A stretch of DNA of 64,000 bases from Mycobacterium sp. (GTDB lineage: Bacteria; Actinomycetota; Actinomycetes; Mycobacteriales; Mycobacteriaceae), in assembly GCA_016197405.1 (NCBI GenBank), contig JACPVR010000013.1:414873-478872 (forward strand). The letters run 5' to 3'. The notes below the pieces were generated by a model. That model ran no database searches. It was not told the DNA's origin and saw only the letters and a list, made by a program, of their open reading frames with translations. How positions within the stretch are numbered: the stretch's first letter is position 1; each line of letters begins with the position of its first letter. The position numbers and the translations under genes were made by a program. Shown in pieces: positions 26,795-36,330 of this stretch.

Positions 26795-29716
26795 ATGATG
26801 CGACTGAGCAGCAACCTGCGCAGATTCCGCTGGCTGGTCTTCGGAGCGTGGTTGCTGGCCGTCGTGCCCGCGGTATGGCTGACATTGACGCAGTCGGGCA
26901 ATCTCACCGGTGGCGGCTTCGAAGTCGCCGGCTCGCAGTCCCTGCACGTGCAATACCAACTCGAAGACCATTTCCCCGACGAGGGCGCCTCGCCGCTTGC
27001 CCTGGTCGCCGCGCCGCGTTCGGATGCCACCTTCGACGATATGAACGCCGCGGTCGCCCAGCTGGAGCGCATTGCCGGCGAAGTGCCCAGCGTCAAGATC
27101 GTGACCGACCCCCGCCAGCCCGCGCCCCAACCCGACCGGCCCTACGTGGTGTCGCTGCGGCTGGATTTCAACAACACCGGCGCGGTCGACGTCGCCAAAC
27201 AGCTGCGCAAGAAGGTCGGCATCGACGGCGAGCAGCCGGGCAGCACCGCCGACGGCAAGGTCCGGCTCTACGTGATCGGCCAGGGCGCCCTCGGCGCCGC
27301 CGCCTCCGAGGCCACCAAACACGACATCGCCGAGGCCGAGCGCTGGAATCTGCCCATCGTGCTGATAGTGCTGCTGGCGGTCTTCGGATCACTGGCGGCC
27401 GCGGCCATCCCGCTGGCGCTGGGTGCCTGCACGGTGGCGGTGACGATGGGACTGGTCTTCCTTTTGTCGAACTTCACCCAGATGTCGGTTTTCGCCACCA
27501 CCCCCGTCTCGATGTTCGGTATCGCGCTGGCGATCGACTATTCGCTGTTCATCTTGATGCGATTCCGGGAGGAGTTACGGTCGGGCCGAGACCCGGCGCA
27601 GGCCACCGACGCGGCCATGGCGACATCGGGTCTTGCCGTGGTGCTGTCCGGGCTGACGGTCATCGCCTCGGTCTCGGCCATCTACATCATCGGCACACCG
27701 GTGCTGTCGTCGATGGCGACCGGTGCAATCCTCGCCGTCGCGGTGGCGGTGCTGACCTCGACGACGGTGACGCCCGCGGTGCTGGCGACGTTCGGGCGCT
27801 CGGCCGCCAAACGGTCGTCGATGCTGCGCTGGTCGCGTCGTTCCGACAGCACGCAGTCGCGGTTCTGGACCCGCTGGGTGCGCTGGGTCATGCGCCGGCC
27901 GTGGGCCTCGGCGCTGGCCGCCTCGCTGTTCCTGCTGATCCTGGCCGCGCCCGCCTTCTCCATGGTGATGGGCAACAGCATGCTGCGGCAGTTCTCGCCT
28001 TCCCACGAGATTCGCGGCGGTGTCGGCGCGGCCGCCGAAGCGCTGGGCCCCGGCGCGCTCGGACCGGTCCGGGTCCTGGTGACCTTCCCCGACGGTGACG
28101 CCTCCAGCCCGCAGCACACCGCGGTCGCCGAGGCCGTCTCGCGCCAGATGTCCAGCGCCCTCAACGTCGTCTCGGTGGCGCCGCCGGTGATCTCCGACGA
28201 CAACCGCAGCGTGCTGCTGTCCGGGATCCTTGCGGTGGATCCCGAGGATCTGGGTGCGCGCAAGACCATCGACTGGATGCGCCAGCAGCTGCCCAGAGTG
28301 CCCGGCGCCGACGCGGCCGTCATCGACGTCGGCGGCCCGACAGCGCTGATCAAGGATTTCGACGACCGCGTCGCGCAGACCCAGCCGCTGGTCTTCGTCG
28401 CGGTATCGCTCATCGCGTTCGTGATGCTGCTGATCTCGATCCGGTCGGTGTTCTTGGCCTTCAAGGGCGTGGTCATGACGATCCTGTCGGTGGCCGCGGC
28501 CTACGGCAGCCTGGTGATGATCTTCGAGTGGGGCTGGCTGCAAAGGCTGGGCTTCGAGCCCATCAGCTCGATCGACAGCACCATCCCGCCGTTGGTGCTG
28601 GCGATGACGTTCGGCCTGTCGATGGACTACGAGATCTTCCTGCTGACCCGGATCCGGGAACGCTTCCTGCAGTCCGGCGACACCCGCGACGCGGTGGCCT
28701 ACGGGGTCTCCACCAGTGCTCGCACCATCACCAGCGCAGCGCTGATCATGATCGCGGTCTTCATCTGGTTCGCCTTCGCCGGTATGCCGCTGGTGGCGGA
28801 GCTGGGCGTGGCATGTGCGGTGGCCATCGCGGTCGACGCGACGGTCGTGCGTCTCGTGCTGGTGCCGGCGTTGATGGCGATGTTCGACCAGTGGAACTGG
28901 TGGCTGCCGCGCTGGCTGGACAAGATCCTGCCGTCGGTGGACTTCGAGAAGCCATTGCCCGAGGTCGACCTGGGCGATCTGGTGATCATCCCCGACGACA
29001 TCTCCGCGCTGGTCGCCCCCGGCGCCGACATGCGCATGGTCGTCAAATCGGCGGCGCGCCTCAAGACTCTGGTGCCCGACGCCATCTCGGTCGCCGACCC
29101 GCTGGCGTTCCGCGGTTGCGCCGGTATCCGCGAATTCATCGGCTCCCGGGGCGCACGGGATCTGGCCGGTCTGCGTGGCCGGGTCAAGGGCGCCGACGAC
29201 GCCAGGTCCCAGCCCGTCACCGGCAGTGTGCGCACCCGGACGCTGGCCCGGCCGGTACACCCGGTCACCATGTGGCGGGGCCGGCTGGCGGTCGCCCTGG
29301 ACGCCCTCGACGTCGACTCCCCCGAGCTGGCGCGCTGCGCACCGCTGGAGACCACCACGGTGCAGCTGCCCACCGGGGACCGGTTGCAGATCCCCACCGG
29401 CGCGGAGACCCTGCGCCTGAAGGGCTACCTGCTGATCGGCCGCGGCAGCTCCCGGGACTACGCCGAGTTCGCCCAGCTGGTCGACGCCATGGAACCGGAC
29501 ACCGTTGCCGTGGTGCTGGCCGGTATGGACAGGTACTACTGTGGTCAACCGGCTGAGCCGTACTGGGTTGCCACCCAGTTGGTGAAGCGTCTGGCCGACC
29601 CGCATCCCAGTGATCGGGACAACGAGGAGTACGGCTCCGACGGGGTGCCGGACTGGGAGATGATCAGGCGTCGTTGCCTGGCGGTGGCCGTGGCGATGCT
29701 GGAGGAGGCGAGGTGA
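26795..29716 (+). CDS. mmpL11: MmpL11 RND-family lipid/heme-linked transporter
   Basis: A 973-residue MmpL permease. The N-terminal helix WLVFGAWLLAVVPAVWLTL leads to a first porter domain. The two proton-relay helices read FGIALAIDYSLFILMRF and FGLSMDYEIFLLTRIRERF. A C-terminal cytosolic domain of about 230 residues ends at the gene stop. MmpL11 exports wax ester and mycolate diacylglycerol-type lipids and is implicated in heme uptake with Rv0203, whose homologue is divergent here. ATG 26795 is chosen over upstream in-frame codons because it begins just before the first membrane helix. Confidence 0.92.
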   Translation: MMRLSSNLRRFRWLVFGAWLLAVVPAVWLTLTQSGNLTGGGFEVAGSQSLHVQYQLEDHFPDEGASPLALVAAPRSDATFDDMNAAVAQLERIAGEVPSVKIVTDPRQPAPQPDRPYVVSLRLDFNNTGAVDVAKQLRKKVGIDGEQPGSTADGKVRLYVIGQGALGAAASEATKHDIAEAERWNLPIVLIVLLAVFGSLAAAAIPLALGACTVAVTMGLVFLLSNFTQMSVFATTPVSMFGIALAIDYSLFILMRFREELRSGRDPAQATDAAMATSGLAVVLSGLTVIASVSAIYIIGTPVLSSMATGAILAVAVAVLTSTTVTPAVLATFGRSAAKRSSMLRWSRRSDSTQSRFWTRWVRWVMRRPWASALAASLFLLILAAPAFSMVMGNSMLRQFSPSHEIRGGVGAAAEALGPGALGPVRVLVTFPDGDASSPQHTAVAEAVSRQMSSALNVVSVAPPVISDDNRSVLLSGILAVDPEDLGARKTIDWMRQQLPRVPGADAAVIDVGGPTALIKDFDDRVAQTQPLVFVAVSLIAFVMLLISIRSVFLAFKGVVMTILSVAAAYGSLVMIFEWGWLQRLGFEPISSIDSTIPPLVLAMTFGLSMDYEIFLLTRIRERFLQSGDTRDAVAYGVSTSARTITSAALIMIAVFIWFAFAGMPLVAELGVACAVAIAVDATVVRLVLVPALMAMFDQWNWWLPRWLDKILPSVDFEKPLPEVDLGDLVIIPDDISALVAPGADMRMVVKSAARLKTLVPDAISVADPLAFRGCAGIREFIGSRGARDLAGLRGRVKGADDARSQPVTGSVRTRTLARPVHPVTMWRGRLAVALDALDVDSPELARCAPLETTTVQLPTGDRLQIPTGAETLRLKGYLLIGRGSSRDYAEFAQLVDAMEPDTVAVVLAGMDRYYCGQPAEPYWVATQLVKRLADPHPSDRDNEEYGSDGVPDWEMIRRRCLAVAVAMLEEAR

Positions 29717-30261
29717 CGTTGGCTACGAGCGAGACCGGCGATGCCCGTCAGCCCGAGTCTCACCCGTACAGTCATGAAGCCGGCCGCGCTGCGCGTGCGG
29801 CATCGGCCGGTCAGGCCGATTCCCGCCCGGTGGAGTTCTGGCCCACCGCCGCCATCCGCTCCGCGTTGGAGACCGGTGACATCTCGGTGTGGCAACGCAT
29901 CGTCGTCGCCATCAAGCGGGACCCGTACGGCCGGACCGCCAGACAGGTCGAAGAGGTGCTGGAAAGCGCCGCGCAGCAAGGTATCAGCGGGGTCTCCCGA
30001 GCTTTGTCGGAGGTGCTGGAGCGCAGCAGGGCGCATCTGGAGGCCGTGGAGCGCGCCGAGGTGGCACGCCATATCAAGACCCTGGTGGACCGATCCGGGC
30101 TGAGCCGTCCGGAGTTCGCTTCCCGCAGCGGCATCCCCACCGACGATCTGCTGCTCTACCTCGAGGGACGGGTGAGCCCGCCCGCCTCGATGGTGATCCG
30201 GATGCGCCGGCTGTCGGACCGGTTCGCTCGGCTGCGCGCCGAACGATCCGGCGGCAGCTGA
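29713..30261 (+). CDS. Rv0201c-like helix-turn-helix protein
   Basis: A 182-residue cytosolic protein starting at GTG 29713, which overlaps the mmpL11 stop (GTGA), with GGAGGAGG just upstream. The C-terminal third looks like a XRE-type helix-turn-helix: LVDRSGLSRPEFASRSGIP, then LLLYLEGRVSPPASMVIRM. The centre (about 50-115) is helical and charged. Coupling to mmpL11 is conserved in M. tuberculosis (Rv0201c-Rv0202c). A DNA-binding role is suggested only by the motif. Confidence 0.75.
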   Translation: MTLATSETGDARQPESHPYSHEAGRAARAASAGQADSRPVEFWPTAAIRSALETGDISVWQRIVVAIKRDPYGRTARQVEEVLESAAQQGISGVSRALSEVLERSRAHLEAVERAEVARHIKTLVDRSGLSRPEFASRSGIPTDDLLLYLEGRVSPPASMVIRMRRLSDRFARLRAERSGGS

Positions 30262-30265
30262 CGGT

Positions 30266-30679
30266 ATGACCGACGCCGGCGAACTGCGCCAGATTCTGCG
30301 CCAGACCAAGACCATCGCCGTCGTCGGCGCCTCGGCCCATCCGCACCGGGCCAGCCATGAGGTCTACCGGTATCTGGTGGCCACCGGTGACTACACGGTG
30401 TACCCGGTCAACCCGACGATCACCGATATCGGCGGCGCACGCTGCTATCCGAGCCTGGCCGATCTGCCGGTGGTGCCCGATCTGGTCGATGTGTTCCGCC
30501 GGCGCGAGGAACTCGGTGCCGTGCTGGCGGATGTGCTGGCGTTGTCGCCGCGCCCCAGCACGTTGTGGTTGCAGCTGGGCCTGGCCGACGATCAGGTGGC
30601 CGCCGCCGCCGAGTCCGCCGGGATCGCGGTGGTGATGGATCGCTGTCTCAAGGTCGATCACGCCCGACTGCGGGGCTGA
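30266..30679 (+). CDS. CoA-binding domain protein (YccU-like)
   Basis: A 137-residue single-domain Rossmann protein. TIAVVGASAHPHRASHEVYRYL is the dinucleotide-type glycine loop of CoA-binding proteins; then come YTVYPVNPT, DLVDVFRRREE and a C-terminal VVMDRCLKVDH with the family cysteine. The cellular role is unknown. It begins four bases after the HTH gene. Its TGA abuts the opposing gene's stop to give TGATCA at 30677-30682. Confidence 0.85.
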   Translation: MTDAGELRQILRQTKTIAVVGASAHPHRASHEVYRYLVATGDYTVYPVNPTITDIGGARCYPSLADLPVVPDLVDVFRRREELGAVLADVLALSPRPSTLWLQLGLADDQVAAAAESAGIAVVMDRCLKVDHARLRG

Positions 30680-31369
30680 TCAGCTCGCGTTGATGGGCGC
30701 GACGTCGACGACTCGCCAGTTGCCGTCCTGCTTCTCCAGCGTTACCCGCAGCGCCAGCACGGCGCGGCTGGGTTGCTGCCCGGGCGCGCTCTGCGAACCG
30801 CGCATCACGACCGCGACGCTCGCCGCGGCCGGCCCGAGCGCCTCCAGCCCCGCCGAGATGGTCTGGGCCTGTGCCGAAATGTTCTTCGCGGCAAGATCTT
30901 CGGTGGATTTGCCGAAATTCTGCCGGAACGCCGCGGCCTGCTCGGGCGCCATCAGCGCCGCCGCCCGTTCGATCGAGGATTTCGGATCCTGCGGGGAGAA
31001 CGTCGCGGTGGCCTCCGAGACGGCGGTGGCCAGTCTGACCACCTCGTCGGCGTCGCTGCGCAGCGTTCGGTCCGGCACGGTCCAGCGGGTGTAGCCGACC
31101 AACACGGCGGCCACCATGGCCGCCGCGGCCAGTGCGACCAGTGCCATCCGCAGCGCCGGTCCGTCGTCGTCGGTGCCGACGGTGACCCGGTCGCGGCGCA
31201 TCAGGTAGAAGTTCACCACCATGCTCTGCACGATCAGCAGGCACAGCATCGAGCCGATCGACACCCACCACAGCGGCCAGCCGAGGAAGACCCCGATCAT
31301 CAGCAGCGCCGCGATCGCGGCCAGCGGACCGATCACGTCGAAAGCCAGTACCCGCCACGCGTTCCTCAT
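30680..31369 (-). CDS. Mce-associated-type membrane protein (Rv0200-like)
   Basis: A 229-residue protein, the same length as M. tuberculosis Rv0200. It has two N-terminal hydrophobic helices (about 8-50), a third (about 75-98), then an extracytoplasmic NTF2-like domain of about 130 residues ending RVTLEKQDGNWRVVDVAPINAS, as in Mce-associated proteins. ATG 31369 overlaps the omamA stop (ATGA), indicating joint translation with OmamA. A role in stabilising Mce transporters is inferred from OmamA and family resemblance. Confidence 0.75.
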   Translation of the reverse strand: MRNAWRVLAFDVIGPLAAIAALLMIGVFLGWPLWWVSIGSMLCLLIVQSMVVNFYLMRRDRVTVGTDDDGPALRMALVALAAAAMVAAVLVGYTRWTVPDRTLRSDADEVVRLATAVSEATATFSPQDPKSSIERAAALMAPEQAAAFRQNFGKSTEDLAAKNISAQAQTISAGLEALGPAAASVAVVMRGSQSAPGQQPSRAVLALRVTLEKQDGNWRVVDVAPINAS

Positions 31370-31953
31370 CGCATCGACTCCAGATGCGAGATCAGCATCT
31401 TGCCGTCGACCTCGGTGACGTCGAGCCGCAGATTCCATCGGACGGTCTGCGGCGCGGCGCCGGCGTTCTGGCTGACCGAGGTCGCGATGACCAGCACGGT
31501 GTCGGTGGGTCCGCCCATCCCGGGCGGCATCGACGCATCCTCGGGCGCCGAGGCGCCCGGTGTGCGATCGAGATCGTGGTGGATCTTCTCGATCGCCACC
31601 GACTCGATCCGGCCCGTCGTCTTGGCCTTGAGGGTCTGCACGACCTCACGGTAGGGCTGTACCGAGGATTCGAAGTCGGCGTTGAGCTCGCCGACGGTTC
31701 CGTCGTGCAGTTTCTGCAGGCTGGCGTCGACATTGTCGGTGTTCATGTTGATCAGGACGCCGGTCCAGTCCGCGGCGGCCTGCATGGCGTCGGTCTGCCG
31801 GGTGCGGTCGGCGACGTCGGCGCGGTGACCGGACCACGTCAGGCCGATGACCACCGCGGCGGCCACCCCGACCAGCGCCAGCACCACCGAACCGATGCCG
31901 TACCGGGAGATCACCGGACCGTCGGCATCATCACTGCGCTCGACGTCGGACAT
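31366..31953 (-). CDS. omamA: Orphaned Mce-associated membrane protein OmamA
   Basis: A 195-residue protein with an acidic N-terminal stretch, one membrane helix (about 17-40, IGSVVLALVGVAAAVVIGLTW) and an extracytoplasmic domain. That domain has the Mce-associated pattern: DWTGVLINMNTDNVDASLQKL, then FESSVQPYREVVQTLK, and a C-terminal VRWNLRLDVTEVDGKMLI. By synteny it is Rv0199, shown to stabilise Mce1 (and Mce4) complexes. ATG 31953 is the likely start. Divergent from zmp1, with 41 bases between starts. Confidence 0.85.
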   Translation of the reverse strand: MSDVERSDDADGPVISRYGIGSVVLALVGVAAAVVIGLTWSGHRADVADRTRQTDAMQAAADWTGVLINMNTDNVDASLQKLHDGTVGELNADFESSVQPYREVVQTLKAKTTGRIESVAIEKIHHDLDRTPGASAPEDASMPPGMGGPTDTVLVIATSVSQNAGAAPQTVRWNLRLDVTEVDGKMLISHLESMR

Positions 31954-31994
31954 GGCCGTGAGGCTACCCGGCGAGTTCTGGAACACTGGTCAGG

Positions 31995-33989
31995 GTGACG
32001 GTAGAAGCCATCCGCTCGGGCCTGGACCTGAGCCACATCGATGACCATGCCCGCCCACAGGACGACCTGTTCGGCCACGTCAACGGGCGCTGGCTGACCG
32101 ATTATCAGATCCCGCCGGACCGAGCCACCGACGGCGCCTTCCGTTCGCTCTTCGATCGGGCCGAGGAGCAGGTGCGCGATCTGATCACCGAGGCGGCCGC
32201 GGCCGCCGCCCCGGAGGGCACCGACCAACAACGCATCGGCGATCTGTACGCGAGCTTCCTCGACGAGGCCGCGGTCCAAGCCCGCGGCGTCGCGCCGCTG
32301 TTGGAGGAACTGGCCGATATCGACGCCGCCGGGGACGCACAGGCACTCGCCGCGGTGCTCGGCGCGCTACAGCGCAGTGGCGTCGGTGGCGGTGCCGGTG
32401 TCTACGTCGACACCGACTCCAAGGACTCGACGCGTTATCTGCTGCACGTGTCGCAGTCCGGACTGGGCCTGCCCGACGAGTCGTACTACCGCGACGAGGC
32501 ACATGCCGAGATCCTGGCGGCCTACCCGGGGCATATCGCGCGGATGTTCGCCCTGGTCTACGGCGGCGCCGAGGGAGAGTACGCCGATATCGCGGCACGG
32601 ATCGTCGCGCTGGAGACCCGGCTGGCCGCCGCGCACTGGGATGTCGTCAAGCGCCGCGATGCCGACCTCACCTACAACCTGCGGACTTTCGCCGAGTTGG
32701 CGCAGGAGGCACCGGGATTCGACTGGGCCGGCTGGCTGGCCGCACTGGGCAGTTCGCCCGAGCAAGCTGCCGAACTCGTTGTGCGCCAACCTGATTACCT
32801 GGTCGCGTTCGCCGAGCTGTGGTCCGGCGTGGAGTTGGCCGACTGGCAGCGCTGGTTGCGCTGGCGGCTCATCCACGCCCGGGCCGGGATGCTGACCGAT
32901 GCGCTGGTGGCCGAGGACTTCGCGTTCTACGGCCGCACGCTCAGCGGCACCGAGCAGATCCGGGACCGCTGGAAGCGCGGTGTCGGACTGGTGGAGAACC
33001 TGATGGGCGACGCCCTGGGCAAGCTGTACGTCGAGCGGCACTTCCCGCCCGAGCACAAGGCCCGGATGGACGTCCTGGTGGACAACCTGCGCGAGGCCTA
33101 CCGCGTCAGCATCACCAACCTGGAGTGGATGACCCCGGAGACCCGGGAACGGGCGCTGACCAAACTGGACAAGTTCACCCCGAAGATCGGGTATCCGGCC
33201 ACGTGGCGCGATTACTCGAATCTCGTTGTGCGCCGCGACGATCTGTACGGCAACTACCGACGTGGCGTCGTGGTGGGCACCGACCGCGAACTGGCGAAGC
33301 TGGGTAGCCCGGTGGACCGCGACGAGTGGTTCATGACCCCGCAGACGGTCAACGCCTACTACAACCCCGGTATGAACGAGATCGTGTTCCCGGCCGCGAT
33401 CCTGCAGCCGCCGTTCTTCGACGCCGACGCCGACGACGCCGCCAACTACGGCGGTATCGGCGCGGTGATCGGCCACGAGATCGGGCACGGCTTCGACGAC
33501 CAGGGCGCCAAGTACGACGGCGACGGCAACCTGGTGGACTGGTGGACCGATGCCGACCGTGTCGAATTCGGTTCCCGCACAAAGGCACTGATCGAACAGT
33601 ACGAGGAGTTCGTGCCGCGCGAACTCGCGGAGGGCAATCACGACCCGCACGTCAACGGCGCGTTCACCGTCGGTGAGAACATCGGCGATCTCGGCGGTCT
33701 GTCGATCGCACTGCTGGCCTACCAGCTGTCCCTCGGCGGCGAGGAGGCACCGGTGATCGACGGCCTGACCGGTGTGCAGCGGGTCTTCTTCGGCTGGGCC
33801 CAGGTGTGGCGGACCAAATCCCGTGCCGCCGAAGCACTGCGGCGGCTGGCGACCGATCCGCATTCGCCGCCGGAGTTCCGGTGCAACGGGGTGATCCGCA
33901 ACATCGACGCGTTCTACGACGCGTTCGATGTCACCGCCGATGACCAGTTGTACCTGGATCCGCAGCAGCGGGTCCGGATCTGGAGCTGA
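31995..33989 (+). CDS. zmp1: Zinc metalloprotease Zmp1 (M13/neprilysin family)
   Basis: A 664-residue M13 endopeptidase, the usual length of Zmp1. The catalytic zinc motif VIGHEIGHGFDDQG lies at about residue 490. ENIGDLGGLSIA supplies the third ligand, and the substrate-binding NAYYNPGMNEIVFP precedes it. The C-terminal RVRIWS ending is also family-like. No signal peptide is seen, as in the M. tuberculosis enzyme, which is nonetheless found extracellularly. GTG 31995 start. Divergent from omamA; terminates at the shared hairpin before the L,D-transpeptidase gene. Confidence 0.93.
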   Translation: MTVEAIRSGLDLSHIDDHARPQDDLFGHVNGRWLTDYQIPPDRATDGAFRSLFDRAEEQVRDLITEAAAAAAPEGTDQQRIGDLYASFLDEAAVQARGVAPLLEELADIDAAGDAQALAAVLGALQRSGVGGGAGVYVDTDSKDSTRYLLHVSQSGLGLPDESYYRDEAHAEILAAYPGHIARMFALVYGGAEGEYADIAARIVALETRLAAAHWDVVKRRDADLTYNLRTFAELAQEAPGFDWAGWLAALGSSPEQAAELVVRQPDYLVAFAELWSGVELADWQRWLRWRLIHARAGMLTDALVAEDFAFYGRTLSGTEQIRDRWKRGVGLVENLMGDALGKLYVERHFPPEHKARMDVLVDNLREAYRVSITNLEWMTPETRERALTKLDKFTPKIGYPATWRDYSNLVVRRDDLYGNYRRGVVVGTDRELAKLGSPVDRDEWFMTPQTVNAYYNPGMNEIVFPAAILQPPFFDADADDAANYGGIGAVIGHEIGHGFDDQGAKYDGDGNLVDWWTDADRVEFGSRTKALIEQYEEFVPRELAEGNHDPHVNGAFTVGENIGDLGGLSIALLAYQLSLGGEEAPVIDGLTGVQRVFFGWAQVWRTKSRAAEALRRLATDPHSPPEFRCNGVIRNIDAFYDAFDVTADDQLYLDPQQRVRIWS

Positions 33990-34012
33990 CGGCACCGCCG
34001 CAGCGCCAGGCG

Positions 34013-34070
34013 CGAGCAGACGTAAAGACCCCCCAAATCCGGGATTTGGGGGGTCTTTTACGTCTGCTCG
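34013..34070. terminator. Bidirectional terminator between zmp1 and the L,D-transpeptidase gene
   Basis: A near-perfect 28/30-base inverted repeat: CGAGCAGACGTAAA continues into GACCCCCCAAATCC, mirrored by GGGATTTGGGGGGTC and TTTTACGTCTGCTCG with a single bulged base. T-rich tracts within both arms give a termination signal each way. It occupies almost the whole gap between convergent stops. Its outer arm is shared with the 47285-47342 hairpin. Confidence 0.8.
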
Positions 34071-34071
34071 G

Positions 34072-35115
34072 TCAGAACATCTGCCAGTCGGATGCGCCGT
34101 CGGGCTGGTTGTACAAACCGGTGGAGTTCTTCACCACGACGGGATCACCGCTACCGAAATTGTCGTAGAACCACTGCGCATTGGCGGCGCTGAGGTTGAT
34201 ACAGCCATGGCTGACATTGCGTTTACCCTGATCGGCCACCGACCACGGGGCGCTGTGCACGAACGCACCACTGTTGTCGATGCGGACGGCATCCTGGACC
34301 GTGAGCTTGTAGCCCTCGGCCGAGTCCACCGGAACACCGTAGGTCGAGGAGTCCATGACGATGGTCGGGAACTTCTCCAGCACGTAGTAGGTGCCGTTCT
34401 TGGTCTCGTGCTTACCGTCGGGCTTGCCCATCGACACCGGGAAGGTCTTCTCCAGCACGCCGTTACGCCGGACTTCCATCTGGTGGGTCTTGTCGTCGAC
34501 GGTGGCCACCAGGTAGTCCCCGGTGCGGAAGCTCGACTTGGTACCGGCGGCGTCGATGTTGACGACGGTGTTGGCGGGCCAGAAGTCCTGCGGGCGCCAA
34601 CGGACCTGGGAGTCGCTGGTCCAGTAGAACCGGCCGGGAACCGGCGGCACCGACGAGATGTGGATGGCCTGTTCGGCCATCGCCCGGTCCGCGATCGGTA
34701 CCGCGAAGTTGATGTAGATGGGCTTGGCCACACCGACCATGGACCCGTTGACCGGATTGAAGGTCGGCGGCCGGAACGGCGGGGTACCGGTGAACGGCAG
34801 CGGGTTCTGGCCGGCCGGGGTGCCTTCCGGGATGACCTGGGGCGCGCCGTAGTTGTTGACCGGTGTCGCGGCCACCGCGGGGTTCAGCGGATCGGTTGCC
34901 GGCGGAGCAAACGGGTCGGCGGGCGGCGCGGCGATCGGATCGACCGGCGGGGCATCCGAGGCGGGTGGCACGTCGACGATGCCGGGATCGCCGGGGTTCA
35001 CCACGGTGTCTTCCGGGTCGGCCGATGCCGGGACCACGGCGAACGACAATGTCGCGACGACACCGACAACCAGGGTCAGTGCTTTCGCGGCCCGCCTCTT
35101 AGAACGGCTGCGCAT
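34072..35115 (-). CDS. L,D-transpeptidase (YkuD), Rv0192-like
   Basis: A 347-residue exported protein: signal peptide cleaved near PASA-DPED (about residue 33), a Pro/Asp-rich linker (about 35-100), an immunoglobulin-like domain (about 105-205) and a C-terminal YkuD domain. The catalytic motif is [17 protein letters not shown], with SHGCxN containing the nucleophile Cys. It makes 3-3 peptidoglycan cross-links in the cell wall. Synteny with zmp1 and ricR points to Rv0192 (LdtMt4 in the published numbering). No lipobox, so secreted or wall-associated. Confidence 0.88.
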   Translation of the reverse strand: MRSRSKRRAAKALTLVVGVVATLSFAVVPASADPEDTVVNPGDPGIVDVPPASDAPPVDPIAAPPADPFAPPATDPLNPAVAATPVNNYGAPQVIPEGTPAGQNPLPFTGTPPFRPPTFNPVNGSMVGVAKPIYINFAVPIADRAMAEQAIHISSVPPVPGRFYWTSDSQVRWRPQDFWPANTVVNIDAAGTKSSFRTGDYLVATVDDKTHQMEVRRNGVLEKTFPVSMGKPDGKHETKNGTYYVLEKFPTIVMDSSTYGVPVDSAEGYKLTVQDAVRIDNSGAFVHSAPWSVADQGKRNVSHGCINLSAANAQWFYDNFGSGDPVVVKNSTGLYNQPDGASDWQMF

Positions 35116-35326
35116 AACGAACCTCCAACTCGTCTCGCTTGGTCCAGTGTCGCACAGCCCGAAGACCAGCTAACGACCCGGAAATGCGCTGGGCAGGGCG
35201 ACGCCGAACCCACACAGCATGTTGAACTGCGGGATACATCGCATCGGCCATGGCCTTCGTTACCGGGCCGCAGCTGATGCGGCCGGTCTCAGCAACACCG
35301 AAAGCGGCCTTTTGCGGCTCATGGCC

Positions 35327-35638
35327 TCAGGATCGCACCAGTCGCGCTATAGCGGCCGAGGCTTCGGCGAGCTTGGCATCAGCCTCGGCTCCGCCCTCTG
35401 CGACGGCATGGCCGACGCAGTGTCCGAGGTGTTCGTCGAGCAGGCCCAGCGCCACCGATTGCAGTGCGCTGGTGACTGCACTGATCTGGGTGAGGACGTC
35501 GATGCAGTACTTGTCCTCGTCGATCATCTTGCCGATGCCACGCACCTGGCCCTCGATACGGCGCAGCCGTTTGGCGTAATTTTCCTTGTTCTGCTTGTTC
35601 TGCGAGTAGCCGTGCTCGCCTTCGTCGTGCGTCGTCAC
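35327..35638 (-). CDS. ricR: CsoR-family copper-sensing repressor, RicR-like
   Basis: A 103-residue CsoR-type repressor with the Cu(I) ligands in register: Cys45, His70 and Cys74 (spacing 25 and 29 as in CsoR), plus the conserved [13 protein letters not shown] helix. RicR is the mycobacterial paralogue that represses copper-protection genes until copper binds. Synteny with ilvD and the L,D-transpeptidase gene matches Rv0190. GTG 35638 overlaps the DUF305 stop (GTGA), so repressor and lipoprotein are coexpressed from the operator at 36269-36285. Confidence 0.87.
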   Translation of the reverse strand: MTTHDEGEHGYSQNKQNKENYAKRLRRIEGQVRGIGKMIDEDKYCIDVLTQISAVTSALQSVALGLLDEHLGHCVGHAVAEGGAEADAKLAEASAAIARLVRS

Positions 35639-36252
35639 GGGTTACCCGCCAGCATTTTCTGCATCTGGTCGATCTCCGCCTGTTGTGTGGTGATGATGTT
35701 GCTTGCCAACGCCTTGGCGTCGACGTTGACTCCGTTGTCGACCTCGGCCTTGGCCATCGCGATGGCGCCCCGGTGGTGGCTGATCATCGACGTCAGCCAC
35801 AGTTCGTCGAAGGCCGTGCCGTTGAGCGTGGCCAGCTTGGCCATGGTGGCGTCGTCGACCATGCCGGCCATGTTCATATCCCCGTGCCCGCTGTGTTCGC
35901 TGCCGTCACCCGGGTTTTCCTTCCACTGCACGAGGAATGCCTTCATGGTGGTTATCTCGGGTTCCTGAGCCGTCGAGATCTGCTGCGCCAGCGCGATCAA
36001 CGCGGGGTTGGCCGAGCGGGTCGGCACCAGCGCCGACAGTTCGACGGCCTGCTGGTGGTGCGGGATCATATTGGTCGCGAACAGGACGTCGTCATTGTCG
36101 AAACCAGCTGGTGCGCCGCTGATGACCGCGCTCTCGGTGGTGTGCTCGTGATCGGTGTGCCCGTCGCCGGAGGTCGCACTGTCGGTACATGCGGACAGGG
36201 CCACGGCGGCCGCGGCGGCCGCCAGGATCGCGACGATGCGGTTGCGTGTCAT
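35635..36252 (-). CDS. DUF305 lipoprotein, probable copper-binding
   Basis: A 205-residue lipoprotein: signal peptide with lipobox ALSAC (Cys about 21), then a His/Asp-rich segment ([13 protein letters not shown]). A DUF305 domain follows with paired motifs [11 protein letters not shown] and [15 protein letters not shown], plus an intervening His/Met-rich loop ([15 protein letters not shown]). DUF305 proteins such as CopM bind copper outside the membrane. Coupling to the CsoR-type repressor and a copper-type operator upstream make periplasmic copper sequestration likely. Not part of the M. tuberculosis Rv0190 locus as I recall it. Confidence 0.8.
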   Translation of the reverse strand: MTRNRIVAILAAAAAAVALSACTDSATSGDGHTDHEHTTESAVISGAPAGFDNDDVLFATNMIPHHQQAVELSALVPTRSANPALIALAQQISTAQEPEITTMKAFLVQWKENPGDGSEHSGHGDMNMAGMVDDATMAKLATLNGTAFDELWLTSMISHHRGAIAMAKAEVDNGVNVDAKALASNIITTQQAEIDQMQKMLAGNP

Positions 36253-36268
36253 GCCCCCACCGTACCCG

Positions 36269-36285
36269 ATACCCCAGAGGGGTAT
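36269..36285. promoter_or_regulatory. Palindromic CsoR/RicR-type copper operator
   Basis: ATACCCCAGAGGGGTAT is a perfect palindrome with 7-base arms: C/G tracts flanked by A/T, as in CsoR-family operators. An extra half-site GTACCC lies at 36262-36267. It sits 17 bases before the DUF305-ricR start and about 45 bases from the ilvD start, so it could affect both. Confidence 0.7.
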
Positions 36286-36320
36286 GTAAAACGATTTTGG
36301 CGGCAATCTGGGTGGGGGCA

Positions 36321-36326
36321 TACTTT
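36321..36326 (+). promoter_or_regulatory. Minus-10 element for ilvD (leaderless)
   Basis: TACTTT fits TANNNT and ends four bases before ATG 36331. The gap is short, so transcription would begin at or just after the A of the start codon; CATACT one to two bases upstream is an equally good alternative. No ribosome-binding site precedes the ATG. Confidence 0.4.
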
Positions 36327-36330
36327 ACGA

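Noticed and set aside
27575..29605. A 676-codon open frame opposite mmpL11
   Set aside because: Low-complexity His/Arg/Gln-rich antisense translation; the plus strand encodes a clear MmpL protein.
35683..36330. Upstream in-frame extension of ilvD
   Set aside because: It is antisense to the DUF305 lipoprotein gene, and the family start is at ATG 36331.
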